DNA from: Gammaproteobacteria bacterium
Lineage (GTDB): Bacteria; Pseudomonadota; Gammaproteobacteria; Competibacterales; Competibacteraceae
Direction of reading: 5' to 3'
Assembly: GCA_020047885.1 (NCBI GenBank)
Contig: JAIFNF010000210.1
Coordinates: 1-15,500 of the forward strand
Length of the DNA stretch: 15,500 nucleotides
Of the stretch, positions 1 through 8,500 are shown in pieces; within the stretch, counting starts at the first letter, position 1, and each line of letters opens with the position of its first letter. The notes beneath the pieces are model-generated. The model did no database searches, was not told the DNA's origin, and saw nothing but the letters and a program-made list of their open reading frames with translations. A program made the position numbers and the translations under genes.

Positions 1-2
1 CG

Positions 3-563
3 TTGAACGCCAAGGGGCAGGTCATTCACCAACAAGGGCTGGTCTCCATCCTCCGGGAACTGCACGACGATCTGGATCGCGCCGTGTTCACCGCCTACGG
101 TTGGAGCGACCTTGCGGATTCACTCGTGGGTCAACCCGGCGCGACGACGCCCCTTCCCGACAAACCGACTGCCCAACAGGAAGCCGAGGAAGAACTGCTG
201 CGTCGGCTGGTCGATCTCAACACGCAACGCGCCGCCGAAGAAGCCCAGAACCAGATTCGCTGGCTGCGTCCCGCTTACCAAAATCCCGGCGCTGCCACGG
301 AGCAACGCCCGGCGCATCAGGAACCCCTAACCGACCTGGAACCCATGGTTGTCCCGGAACCCGCCGCTAAACGCCCGTGGCCCAAGACCATGCGCGATCA
401 AGTGGACATCATCCGTGAATTGCTGACCACTGGCCCCCGGAGCGTTGAACAACTCGCCGCGCACTTCCAGCGCAAACCGGTCAAAGCGGTACTGGCCGTT
501 CTCGAAACCCTGGAGGCCATCAACCTGGCTCGGCGCGAAGAGGATCGTTGGCGCTCCGGGTAA
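3..563 (+). CDS. C-terminal part of a probable restriction-modification DNA methyltransferase (5' end outside window)
   Basis: The frame is open at the left edge and ends with TAA at 561-563, so this is the last ~186 residues of a longer protein; the TTG at position 3 is not a credible start. The tail contains a pattern I associate with the C-terminus of large class I SAM-dependent DNA methyltransferases of Type IIG/IIL-like fused restriction-modification enzymes: 'LDRAVFTAYGWSDL', then a Leu/Arg-rich helix and 'IRWLRPAYQNPG'. The last ~60 residues (from 'WPKTMRDQVDIIREL') resemble a small winged-helix module, with helices around 'SVEQLAAHF' and 'VKAVLAVLETLE'. The catalytic SAM motif and the NPPY/DPPY motif would lie upstream and cannot be seen, so activity and completeness cannot be judged. 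There is no sign that it belongs to the downstream operon. The family call rests on recalled similarity of the tail only. Confidence 0.62.
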   Translation: MNAKGQVIHQQGLVSILRELHDDLDRAVFTAYGWSDLADSLVGQPGATTPLPDKPTAQQEAEEELLRRLVDLNTQRAAEEAQNQIRWLRPAYQNPGAATEQRPAHQEPLTDLEPMVVPEPAAKRPWPKTMRDQVDIIRELLTTGPRSVEQLAAHFQRKPVKAVLAVLETLEAINLARREEDRWRSG

Positions 564-577
564 CAGCCTGCAATTCA

Positions 578-608
578 TTGTTCAGCCATCAGAAAAACAC
601 CATACACT
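578..608 (+). promoter_or_regulatory. Weak candidate promoter upstream of the five-gene NRPS operon
   Basis: The 77-base gap 564-640 is the only sizeable non-coding space in front of the gene cluster and is more AT-rich than its surroundings. By eye there is TTGTTC (578-583) as a possible -35 and TACACT (603-608) as a possible -10, with 19 bases between them. CATACA (601-606) with 17 bases between is an alternative. Both are poor sigma-70 matches, so this is only the best candidate in the gap. No clear terminator hairpin with a T-run follows the upstream methyltransferase stop, so read-through from that gene is possible. Confidence 0.22.
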
Positions 609-640
609 TTTTTAATAACCACTGACCAAGAACTCGCCCC

Positions 641-1852
641 ATGCACAACCACCCTGTTTCAACCCTCCCCGCCCGTTCCGACCATAACCCCGCCAATGCT
701 TCCCGGCGGAATTTCCTGAAAGGTTCAGCCCAGCTCGGCGCGGCTTTGCTGCTGCCCGGCCTGTTGACCGGCTGCAATAACGATAACGACAATGACAGTG
801 ACCACTGGTGGAACTGGCCGCTGGAGCGGAAAATCAGCCAGATGCTGCTGGTCGGCTTCCGGGGCATCGAACTCACCGACGACAATCCCATCGTGCGCGA
901 TATTCGCGATGACCACATTGGCGGCGTGATCCTGTTCGACCGCGACGTGGCGCTAAAACAGGATGGCCGCAACATCACCTCGCCCGAGCAATTACCGGCG
1001 CTCACCGCATCGCTTAACAAGCTGACCCAAACGCCGCTGTTCATCGCGGTTGACCAGGAAGGCGGCAACGTCGCCCGCCTCAAAGAGCGCTACGGCTTCC
1101 CGCCCACGGTCACCGCGCAATCGCTGGGCACGGCGGATGATCTGGCGCTAACCGCACCGGCCGCTGACAGCATTGCTAATACACTGGTTGAGAACGGCCT
1201 GAATCTGAATTTTGCCCCAGTCGTCGATGTGAATATCAATCCGGCCAGTCCCGCCATTGGCAAATATGAGCGCAGTTTCTCCGCTGATCCGGCAGTTGTG
1301 ACCCGGCACGCCGGCGAATTCGTTGCCCGGCAACGAGAACGCGGGGTGATGAGCGCCCTCAAGCATTTCCCCGGTCATGGCAGCGCGACCGCCGACTCGC
1401 ATCTGGGCTTTGTCGATGTCACCGAGACCTGGAGCGAGATTGAGCTGGAACCCTACCGGAACCTGATCGACGCAGATTTATGCGACATGGTGATGACCGC
1501 GCATATCTACAAAGCCCGCCTAGATGCTGACTACCCCGCTACGCTGTCCCGCTCCATCATGACCGGCCTGCTGCGAGAGCAACTGGGCTTTCAAGGCGTC
1601 ATCGTCACCGACGACCTGCAAATGGCCGCCATTGCCGAGTACTACAGTTACGAAACCGCGATCATTCGCACCATCGAAGCAGGCGTCGATATTCTGCTGG
1701 TCGCCAACAATCTGTCCTATGACCCGGACATCGTGCCAAAAACCCTGGACATCGTGTTGGGAGCGGTAGCACGCGGCGAGCTTGATCCGCAACGCATTGA
1801 TGAATCCTGTAGCCGAATCATGGCGCTCAAGGGGCAGTACCGGTTGCTCTGA
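641..1852 (+). CDS. Glycoside hydrolase family 3, NagZ-like beta-N-acetylhexosaminidase, Tat-exported lipoprotein
   Basis: This 403-residue protein has the NagZ signature KHFPGHG at residues 241-247 followed by D252-S253-H254, the Asp-His pair that serves as general acid/base in NagZ enzymes. It also has a conserved 'VTDDLQM' segment in which D324 is the expected nucleophile. NagZ cleaves N-acetylglucosamine from muropeptides during wall recycling and is normally a cytoplasmic enzyme of about 340 residues. Here an N-terminal extension carries a twin-arginine motif (S21-R-R-N-F-L-K27), a hydrophobic stretch and a lipobox L42-T-G-C45, then an Asn/Asp-rich linker. The protein should therefore be folded in the cytoplasm, exported by Tat and lipid-anchored at C45. 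The ATG at 641 keeps the whole signal; its ribosome site is weak. It is the first gene of the tight cluster. The GH3 family is secure; the exact substrate is not. Confidence 0.88.
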   Translation: MHNHPVSTLPARSDHNPANASRRNFLKGSAQLGAALLLPGLLTGCNNDNDNDSDHWWNWPLERKISQMLLVGFRGIELTDDNPIVRDIRDDHIGGVILFDRDVALKQDGRNITSPEQLPALTASLNKLTQTPLFIAVDQEGGNVARLKERYGFPPTVTAQSLGTADDLALTAPAADSIANTLVENGLNLNFAPVVDVNINPASPAIGKYERSFSADPAVVTRHAGEFVARQRERGVMSALKHFPGHGSATADSHLGFVDVTETWSEIELEPYRNLIDADLCDMVMTAHIYKARLDADYPATLSRSIMTGLLREQLGFQGVIVTDDLQMAAIAEYYSYETAIIRTIEAGVDILLVANNLSYDPDIVPKTLDIVLGAVARGELDPQRIDESCSRIMALKGQYRLL

Positions 1853-1893
1853 GCGCCGGAAAGACGCAGTTTTTATTCAATCCAAGAGGAAAA

Positions 1894-2811
1894 ATGAAAA
1901 TGATCCGGCATTTTTTATATCTGATCCTGCTACTTCCAGGGCTAACCGGCACCGTCCACGCCGATAGCTTAAACAGCAGTTGTTCAATCACCGCCAGCGA
2001 AGTCACTCTCGACGGCGGAGTGATCCACTACCACCAAGCGGGAGCCGGGCCACACATCCTGCTCCTGCACGGTCTATTCGCTAATAAGGAGCAATGGGAC
2101 GGCGTTCTATGTCTGCTTTCGACCGCCGGTTATACCGCCATTGCCCCCGACTTGCCGGGTTATGGCAAAAGCGTTGATTTCCCTGTCACCGATTACCCAC
2201 TGGAAAATCAGGTCGCCCGCTTGCGTCAGTTTATGGACAGCCTCGGCATTACCCAATTTGACATCGCCGGTAGTTCCATGGGCGGTGCCATTGCTGCGCT
2301 TTATGTCCAGAAATATCCGCAACACGTCCGCACCTTGGCGTTTATCGGTTCCCCACTGGGCATCACTGACTGGAGTCCGCACGTTAAAGAAGCGATTCAT
2401 CAAGGTATTAACCCTCTGATTCCCGTCAATGGCGCTGAACTCGATCTGGAATTGAGCTTGCTCCTCGTTAATCCACCGATTCTCAGCGAAGAGGTCAAAA
2501 GTGCTATGGTCAAGGACTATGTTGAACGCAACCGTCATTATCAACAGGTCTGGACTATCGTGACACTTTACAACCAAGTGCTTTCCCCGCTGCGTCTCTG
2601 GCTCCAGGCACCGACACTGATTCTCTGGGGCGAGGCCGATAAAATCTTCGCTGTCGATGGCGTCATCCCACTCAGCCAGCGCTTCCCGTGGGGTAAACGG
2701 GTTCGGTTGCCCAATGCCGGCCACTTGCCACATCTGGAAAATCCCGCAGAAATCACCGCGATTTATCTCGATTTCCTGCGCGTTTATTCTCTGCTCCGCT
2801 GGGGACGCTAA
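1894..2811 (+). CDS. Exported alpha/beta-hydrolase fold enzyme
   Basis: This 305-residue protein starts with a classical Sec signal peptide (short basic start, hydrophobic run 'FLYLILLLPGL', likely cleavage after 'TVHA' near residue 23), so it should act in the periplasm. The alpha/beta-hydrolase catalytic set is complete: oxyanion-loop 'LLLHGLFANKEQW', nucleophile elbow G126-S-S-M-G130 with S128 as nucleophile, D249 in 'LWGEAD', and H277 in 'NAGHLPH'. It resembles the broad esterase/lipase/meta-cleavage hydrolase group; the substrate cannot be read from the sequence. A purine-rich site at 1884-1890 serves either ATG 1894 (3 bases away) or ATG 1900 (9 bases away, which would remove two residues); both leave the signal peptide intact. 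It sits 41 bases after the GH3 gene and 6 bases before the peptide transporter. It could hydrolyse or deacylate the NRPS product, but that is inference from position. Confidence 0.85.
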   Translation: MKMIRHFLYLILLLPGLTGTVHADSLNSSCSITASEVTLDGGVIHYHQAGAGPHILLLHGLFANKEQWDGVLCLLSTAGYTAIAPDLPGYGKSVDFPVTDYPLENQVARLRQFMDSLGITQFDIAGSSMGGAIAALYVQKYPQHVRTLAFIGSPLGITDWSPHVKEAIHQGINPLIPVNGAELDLELSLLLVNPPILSEEVKSAMVKDYVERNRHYQQVWTIVTLYNQVLSPLRLWLQAPTLILWGEADKIFAVDGVIPLSQRFPWGKRVRLPNAGHLPHLENPAEITAIYLDFLRVYSLLRWGR

Positions 2812-2817
2812 ATAGCT

Positions 2818-4101
2818 ATGGAAAATGATACGCTCTGGGGTCATCCCAAGGGTCTGTACATCCTGTTCCTCACGGAAATGTGGGAACGTTTCTCTTACTA
2901 CGGCATGAGAACATTGCTGATCTATTACATGATCAAGCATCTGATGATCGCTCAGGCCGACGCCTCGCAAATCTATGGTTTGTACACCGGACTGGTCTAC
3001 TTTACCCCGTTCTTCGGCGGGATACTCGCTGACCGCTGGTGGGGTCAGCGCCGAACGGTGATTGTCGGCGGGGTACTGATGGCTATCGGTCACTTTGTCA
3101 TGGCGTTCGAATCGCTATTCTTTCCCGCACTGGCGCTACTCATCCTCGGTAATGGCGCATTTAAACCAAATATCTCCACCCAAGTCGGTGGTCTTTATCC
3201 GCCCAATGATCCCCGCCGCGACCGCGCCTTTAGCCTGTTTTATGTCGGCATCAATTTGGGTGCGTTCATGTCGCCGCTGATCTGCGGGACGCTGGGCGAA
3301 GTCTACGGCTGGCACTACGGCTTCGGTGCAGCCGGCGTCGGCATGGTCATCGGCCTGGGCATTTATCTCTGGGGACAGCGCTGGTTGGGTTCCGATCACC
3401 TGCATCAACTCCCGGAGATCGAAGCCGTGTCCCCCACGACGCTCGCCAGCGATGAGCGGCAGCGTATCTGGGGACTGTTGATGATCTGCCTGATTACCGT
3501 ATTGTTCTGGGCGGCCTATGAACAACAGGGCAATACGATTGCACTGTGGGCGGATGCGGATACTGACCGACACATTTTCGGCTGGGAAATGCCCGCGACC
3601 TGGTTTCAGTCGTTAAACCCGATGTTCATCTTTTTATTGACGCCAGTTATTACCGCACTGTGGGCCTGGCAGGCGCGGCGTGGTGGGGAACCCTCCTCGG
3701 CGACTAAAATGGCGATGGGTTGCCTGCTACTGAGTGCGGCTTATCTGGTATTGGTTATGCCCGCGAATGACTATGCCGCGCATGGGAACCCGGTCAGTAT
3801 GGGGTGGCTCATCGGCTTCAACCTGGTGCTAACGATTGGCGAACTGTATCTATCGCCAGTCGGTTTATCGTTGGTCTGCAAGCTGGCTCCGGTGCGGATG
3901 GTCTCCATGCTCATGGGGGTATGGTTCTTGACCGCGTTTGCCGGCAATTACACCGCTGGCTATCTGGGGCAGTTCTGGAATGTGCTACCCAGAACCTACT
4001 TCTTCCTGATGGTGGCCGGGGTGACCGGGCTGGCCGGAGTGATCATTCTGCTGCTACTCAAGCCCTTGAAACGGGCGATTGGCGGACAGGCCGGAATCTA
4101 A
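2818..4101 (+). CDS. POT/PTR2-family proton-coupled di/tripeptide transporter
   Basis: The 427-residue, very hydrophobic protein carries the hallmarks of proton-dependent oligopeptide transporters. The ExxERFxYYG motif on helix 1 is intact (E20, E23, R24, F25, Y27, Y28, G29), the PTR2 signature 'FYVGINLGAF' lies at residues 141-150, and the helix-7 'AAYEQQG' segment has E235 at the substrate/proton-coupling position. POT proteins import di- and tripeptides with protons across the inner membrane. At 427 residues it is shorter than the roughly 490-500 of typical bacterial Dtp proteins, so it may lack the two extra bacterial helices; I see no frameshift. It starts 6 bases after the hydrolase stop, with GGGGA at 2801-2805 inside the end of that gene, suggesting coupled translation. 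Next to a dipeptide-making NRPS it could take up the product or its breakdown products (inference). Confidence 0.88.
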   Translation: MENDTLWGHPKGLYILFLTEMWERFSYYGMRTLLIYYMIKHLMIAQADASQIYGLYTGLVYFTPFFGGILADRWWGQRRTVIVGGVLMAIGHFVMAFESLFFPALALLILGNGAFKPNISTQVGGLYPPNDPRRDRAFSLFYVGINLGAFMSPLICGTLGEVYGWHYGFGAAGVGMVIGLGIYLWGQRWLGSDHLHQLPEIEAVSPTTLASDERQRIWGLLMICLITVLFWAAYEQQGNTIALWADADTDRHIFGWEMPATWFQSLNPMFIFLLTPVITALWAWQARRGGEPSSATKMAMGCLLLSAAYLVLVMPANDYAAHGNPVSMGWLIGFNLVLTIGELYLSPVGLSLVCKLAPVRMVSMLMGVWFLTAFAGNYTAGYLGQFWNVLPRTYFFLMVAGVTGLAGVIILLLLKPLKRAIGGQAGI

Positions 4102-4105
4102 AATC

Positions 4106-4112
4106 AAGGTGA
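4106..4112 (+). promoter_or_regulatory. Ribosome binding site that fixes the MFS transporter start at 4118
   Basis: AAGGTGA lies in the short space between the POT stop (4099-4101) and ATG 4118, with AAGG 8 bases from the start. An in-frame TTG at 4079 would overlap the POT gene, has no comparable site, and would add 13 residues that are not part of the conserved MFS N-terminus, so ATG 4118 is preferred. Confidence 0.6.
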
Positions 4113-4117
4113 CACTG

Positions 4118-5560
4118 ATGAGCGACCAAACCCTATCTCCCACTATCAGCCCTGGTCATATGCGCCTGGCCATGCTGACCAGCGCCTTGGCCATCTTCAT
4201 GGCGAACCTCGACATCAGCATCGTCAATATCGCCCTGCCCACTTTGAGCGCCTACTATCAGGCCGACGCCGCCGAAGTCGCCACTATTATCCTCAGTTAC
4301 ATGCTCGCCATTACCAGCCTGTTGCTGGTTGCCGGCAAACTCAGCGATCTGTACAGCGCTGAACGGGTACTGGTCTGGGGCTACTGGGTGTTCATCATCG
4401 GCTCGGCGCTGTGCGGGCTGGCACCCTCGCTGGGCTGGCTCACGGCCTTCCGGTTCCTGCAAGGCATCGGCGGCGCACTGCTCTTTGCTACCTCCGCCGT
4501 CATCATCGTCCACTATGTGCCTGTGGAGCGGCGCGGCCGTGCTTATGCCTTGAATGGGTTGCTGGCCGTGACCGCCCTAGCCTTCGGCGCACCGGTCGGC
4601 GGGTTTCTGGTCGAATATGTCGGCTGGCACTGGATTTTCCTGATCAATGTGCCGATCGGTCTGGCCGCGCTGACCCTCGCGCACCTCGCGTTTGTGCGCC
4701 AGGTACCGCCAGTGACCAAGATCAGTTTCGATCTGCCCGGCGCGGCGTACAGCTTTCTGTGTCTGCTCGGCTTCATCTACGGGATGCACGTCGGCCAGGA
4801 TCAAGGCTGGACGCAACCGGTCACGCTCCTGTCTCTAGCGATGTGCCTAGGCTTTCTGATCCTGTTTTTGCACCGGGAACGCCATTGTCCAGAACCGTTG
4901 TTGGCACTGAGCCTGTTCAGCAATCGCCCACTCAGCGCTGCCATGCTCGGCAACAGCTTGTTTCTGGCGCTGTCTGGCGGATTGAGTTTCGTCCTGCCGT
5001 TCTACTTGCAGTGGATCAAACACCTCACCCCGGATCAGGTCGGGTTGATTCTGATGATCTCGCCAGCCCTGTCGATGCTGTTGACGACGTTCTCCGGCTA
5101 CCTGTCCGACCGCATCGGGCCGCGCACGGTCTGTATCGCGGCGATGGTCGGGCTGTTTGCCACCGCCGTCAGTTTCACCACGCTGGGTGCTGATTCTTCA
5201 TTCACATGGATCATCGCCTGTCAGGCGCTCTACGGGGTCAGCCGTGCGTTTTACATCACCGCCGCCCTGACCATGATTATGAGCTACGCCCAAGCCGGTC
5301 AGGCGGGGATGCTGTCCGGCGCTAAAGCCCTGCTGTTAAATCTCGGTCTGCTGATTGGCGTCAGCCTTTTTGCCTTGCTGTACAACCTGCCGCTGAACGA
5401 TTTACCCACGCCGATTGATGTGCCCTTACCGCTGGTCGTGCAGGGTTTCCATTACGCCACCGGTCTGGGGGTGGTCATCGCCGCGCTAGGTCTCATCGCT
5501 ACCATCATTTCCCGTCCCTTCGTGCCCCTTTCGGCATCGCCCGCCACGTCGAACATCTAA
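4118..5560 (+). CDS. MFS transporter, DHA2 (EmrB/QacA-like, 14-helix) family, probable exporter
   Basis: From ATG 4118 this is a 480-residue integral membrane protein. It shows the DHA2 motif on helix 1 (L31-D32-I-S-I-V-N-I-A-L-P), the motif-A loop 'GKLSDLYSAERVLVWG', the 'RFLQGIGGALLFATS' helix, and the antiporter motif C region 'LAFGAPVGGFLVEYVGWHWIF' trimmed here as 'FGAPVGGFL...WHWIF', followed by 'LINVPIGL'. These features and the length fit the 14-helix drug:proton antiporters that export hydrophobic compounds and are common next to NRPS genes as product exporters or self-resistance pumps. It ends 14 bases before the NRPS start, the tightest link in the cluster to the synthetase, so export of the NRPS product is the most economical role. 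Substrate specificity cannot be read from sequence. No periplasmic adaptor or outer-membrane partner gene is present in the window. Confidence 0.88.
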   Translation: MSDQTLSPTISPGHMRLAMLTSALAIFMANLDISIVNIALPTLSAYYQADAAEVATIILSYMLAITSLLLVAGKLSDLYSAERVLVWGYWVFIIGSALCGLAPSLGWLTAFRFLQGIGGALLFATSAVIIVHYVPVERRGRAYALNGLLAVTALAFGAPVGGFLVEYVGWHWIFLINVPIGLAALTLAHLAFVRQVPPVTKISFDLPGAAYSFLCLLGFIYGMHVGQDQGWTQPVTLLSLAMCLGFLILFLHRERHCPEPLLALSLFSNRPLSAAMLGNSLFLALSGGLSFVLPFYLQWIKHLTPDQVGLILMISPALSMLLTTFSGYLSDRIGPRTVCIAAMVGLFATAVSFTTLGADSSFTWIIACQALYGVSRAFYITAALTMIMSYAQAGQAGMLSGAKALLLNLGLLIGVSLFALLYNLPLNDLPTPIDVPLPLVVQGFHYATGLGVVIAALGLIATIISRPFVPLSASPATSNI

Positions 5561-5562
5561 CC

Positions 5563-5566
5563 AGGA
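5563..5566 (+). promoter_or_regulatory. Ribosome binding site that decides the NRPS start at 5575
   Basis: AGGA at 5563-5566 is 8 bases from ATG 5575 but only 2 bases from an in-frame GTG at 5569. The spacing supports ATG 5575, giving a protein beginning 'MTAPPETFPLSH'. Confidence 0.6.
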
Positions 5567-5574
5567 TAGTGACC

Positions 5575-8500
5575 ATGACCGCCCCTCCCGAAACCTTCCC
5601 GCTCAGTCATCCCGAACAGCGTATTTTTCTAGTCCAGCAGATGCATCCCGACAGTTCACTGTGGAATCTGGCGCGTCGGGTTAAATGCACCGGCGCACTG
5701 GATACGGTCGCTCTGCAACAGGCGTTGAACCAAGTGGTGCGGGAAAATAGCGGGCTGCGCCAGCGCTTCACCGAAACGGCCAATGAGTACCGAAAATACG
5801 TTGCTGAAGCGGGTGAAACGCCTATTGATGTGCTTGAAATTGAAGGGGAAGCCGCGTTCGACGCTTGGGCGCACGCGGCGGCCAGAATTCCCGTTTGGCA
5901 ACTGGATGCCCCGTTGTTTCGCGTGGCCTGCGCCGCGTTTTCAGAACAGCACTGGGGCGTGTTACTGATCGCGCACCACATCGTAGCGGACGGTACCGGC
6001 CTGTCTCTGGTCGTAGCCCGGCTGATGACGCATTACCAGCAGATCGTGAACACCGGCGCGATTGCCCCCGACTCGCCGCAGCCGTCCAGTCTCGATTACC
6101 TGCGTTATGAGCAAGATTACCTGGCCTCGCCGCAGTGCGCCGTGGATCGCCAATTCTGGCTGGAAGAATTTGCCGCCCTGCCCGAGGCGCTGGAACTGTT
6201 TCCCGATCAGCCACAACCTGCGCTGCACGCCGACCGGTGTACTCGGGTACTACCCACGGCATTGACCCACCGGATTGATCACTTTTGTCATGACCATCAG
6301 ACCAGTCCTTACCGGCTCATCCTCGCGGCGTTTTACCTTTATTTAGCCCGGATTAGCCGTAATCCCGATGTCGTGATCAGCACCGCCTTTGCCAACCGCG
6401 CCGATCCCGGCCTGGCTCAAGCCGTCGGCATGTTCGTCAGCACCATTCCGTTGCGCCTCGAGCCAGCGCTGGCCGAAGTCAGCTTTGCCGGACTTCTAAA
6501 CCTGATCAGCGCGAAATTCCGGGACATTCGCCCGCACGAACGCTATCCCTACGACCGGCTGGCGCAGGATTTACGCGAGCAGCACGGACAACCGGTGGAT
6601 CTGCTGACCTGCACCCTGTCCCAGCTCCAGTTACCGCCGCCGCTGCCGGGCGTCACTATGGAATTTATCTGTCCCGGCGAATTGGCCAATCCCTTGCTGC
6701 TGTATGTGGCGCATGGCCGACGGGGCGAAGTGGATCAACCCATCACGCTGTATCTGGACTATCAGGTCGAGGCGTTCAGCGCGTCGCGGATCGAGGCGTT
6801 GCTGAACCATCTGCTAAACCTGTTGAGCGATGGGATCGATCACCCTGACCGGCCGCTCGCGCACCTCAACATGCTTTCCGCCGCCGAGGAGCGCCGGTTG
6901 CTCAAGCAATTCAACAACACCGAGGCCGACTACCCGCTGGAGCAAACCCTGTACGGGTTATTTGAATTGCAGGCGCACCGCATCCCCCAGCAGACAGCGC
7001 TGGTTTACCGGGATCAGAGGCTCAGTTATGCCGAATTGAATGCCCGCGCCAACCAGTTGGCACGGCAACTTCGAGACCGTGGCGTGCAGCCCAATGAATT
7101 TGTGGCGCTGCTGGTAGACCGTTCGCTGGACATGATGATTGGGGCGCTGGGCATCCTCAAGTCCGGTGCGGCCTATGTCCCCATCGATCCAAACTATCCC
7201 GCCGACCGGATTCAGTACATGATCGGGGACAGTCAGGCTCGGCAAATCGTCACCCAGAGCCACTACCTCCATTTATTCAGCCTTAACCAAGAGGTCATCA
7301 ACCTCGACAATATCGGTGCCTGCTCAACGAAAACCGGTGACTTGGCGCGGGTGAATCAATCCACGGATCTGGCCTGTCTGATCTACACTTCCGGCTCGAC
7401 CGGCAATCCCAAAGGGGTCATGCTGGAGCATCGCGCACTGGTCAATTTCACTTGCGGGTTTATCGCTGGCCGGGGACTGACTGCGGCAGATCGGATCGCC
7501 AAACACGCCAGTTTCAGTTTTGATGTCTCCATCCTGGAGATTTACCCCACGCTGGCGGTCGGGGCGACGATGTATATCGTGCATGACGACATCCGCTTGA
7601 ATTTGATGTCGCTGAACGACTATTACGAACAGAACGGCATCACGGGCGCGTTTTTCACCACCCAGCTCGGCGAACAGTTTATTGATCTGTTCGATAATCG
7701 CTCACTGCGCTTCCTAGAGCTGGGCGGCGAGAAAATGCGGTTTTTCAAGCCGCGTCGCCACCGGATTTTCAACGGCTACGGCCCGACCGAATGCTCGGTC
7801 TACACCACCGATTTCCTGGTTGAGCGGAGCTACGCCAATATTCCGATTGGCCGCCCCCTGCCCAATTATCGGGTGTATATCCTTGATGCGTATAACAACC
7901 TGCAACCCATCGGCGCACCCGGCGAACTGTGTGTCGCGGGCGAGGCGCTGGCGCGGGGTTACTGGAATCTGCCGGATAAAACCGCTGCGGTTTTCACGGA
8001 AAATCCCCAGGTTCCCGGCGAACGGATCTACCGCACCGGCGATCTGGCACGCTGGCTGCCGGAGGGGCATCTGGAACATCTGGGTCGCATCGACCGGCAG
8101 TTGAAGATTCGCGGCTTCCGCATTGAACCGGGGGAAATCGAAGCCGCCTTGCTGCACATTCCCGGCATCCAGGAAGCGGCGGTCATCGACTTCAAGGAGC
8201 CGAATGGCCGCGTCGCGTTGTGCGCCTACCTGGTCGCCGCCGAACCCGTAGAGAGCGCGGCGTTAAAGCACACTCTGGGGGAAAGCCTGCCGGAATACAT
8301 GCTGCCGCAATATGTGATGCAGATTCCCCGCTTCCCGATGACCGGCTCGGGCAAGATTGACCGCCGCAATTTGCCGCTGCCGCAAACCGTCGCTACCGCA
8401 GCAACGCATTACGTCGCGCCGCGCAACGCCTTGGAAACGCAGGTCGTGGCGCTCTGGCAGGACATTCTCAAACTGCCTCAAGTCGGTATTGACGATCACT

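Noticed and set aside
2107..3093. Long open frame on the - strand (328 codons) opposite the hydrolase and POT genes
   Set aside because: It lies antisense to two genes with intact family motifs, shows no recognisable domain, and is explained by codon bias in GC-rich DNA.
4079..4117. Upstream TTG start for the MFS transporter, overlapping the POT gene
   Set aside because: The ATG at 4118 has a well-spaced AAGG site and matches the usual N-terminus; the added residues are not family-like.
4411..5193. Second + frame of 260 codons inside the MFS gene
   Set aside because: The translation is Arg/Pro/Ala-rich without membrane or domain features, while the other frame gives a complete DHA2 transporter.
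5569..5571. GTG start for the NRPS two codons upstream
   Set aside because: The AGGA site is only 2 bases away, too close; ATG 5575 has normal spacing.
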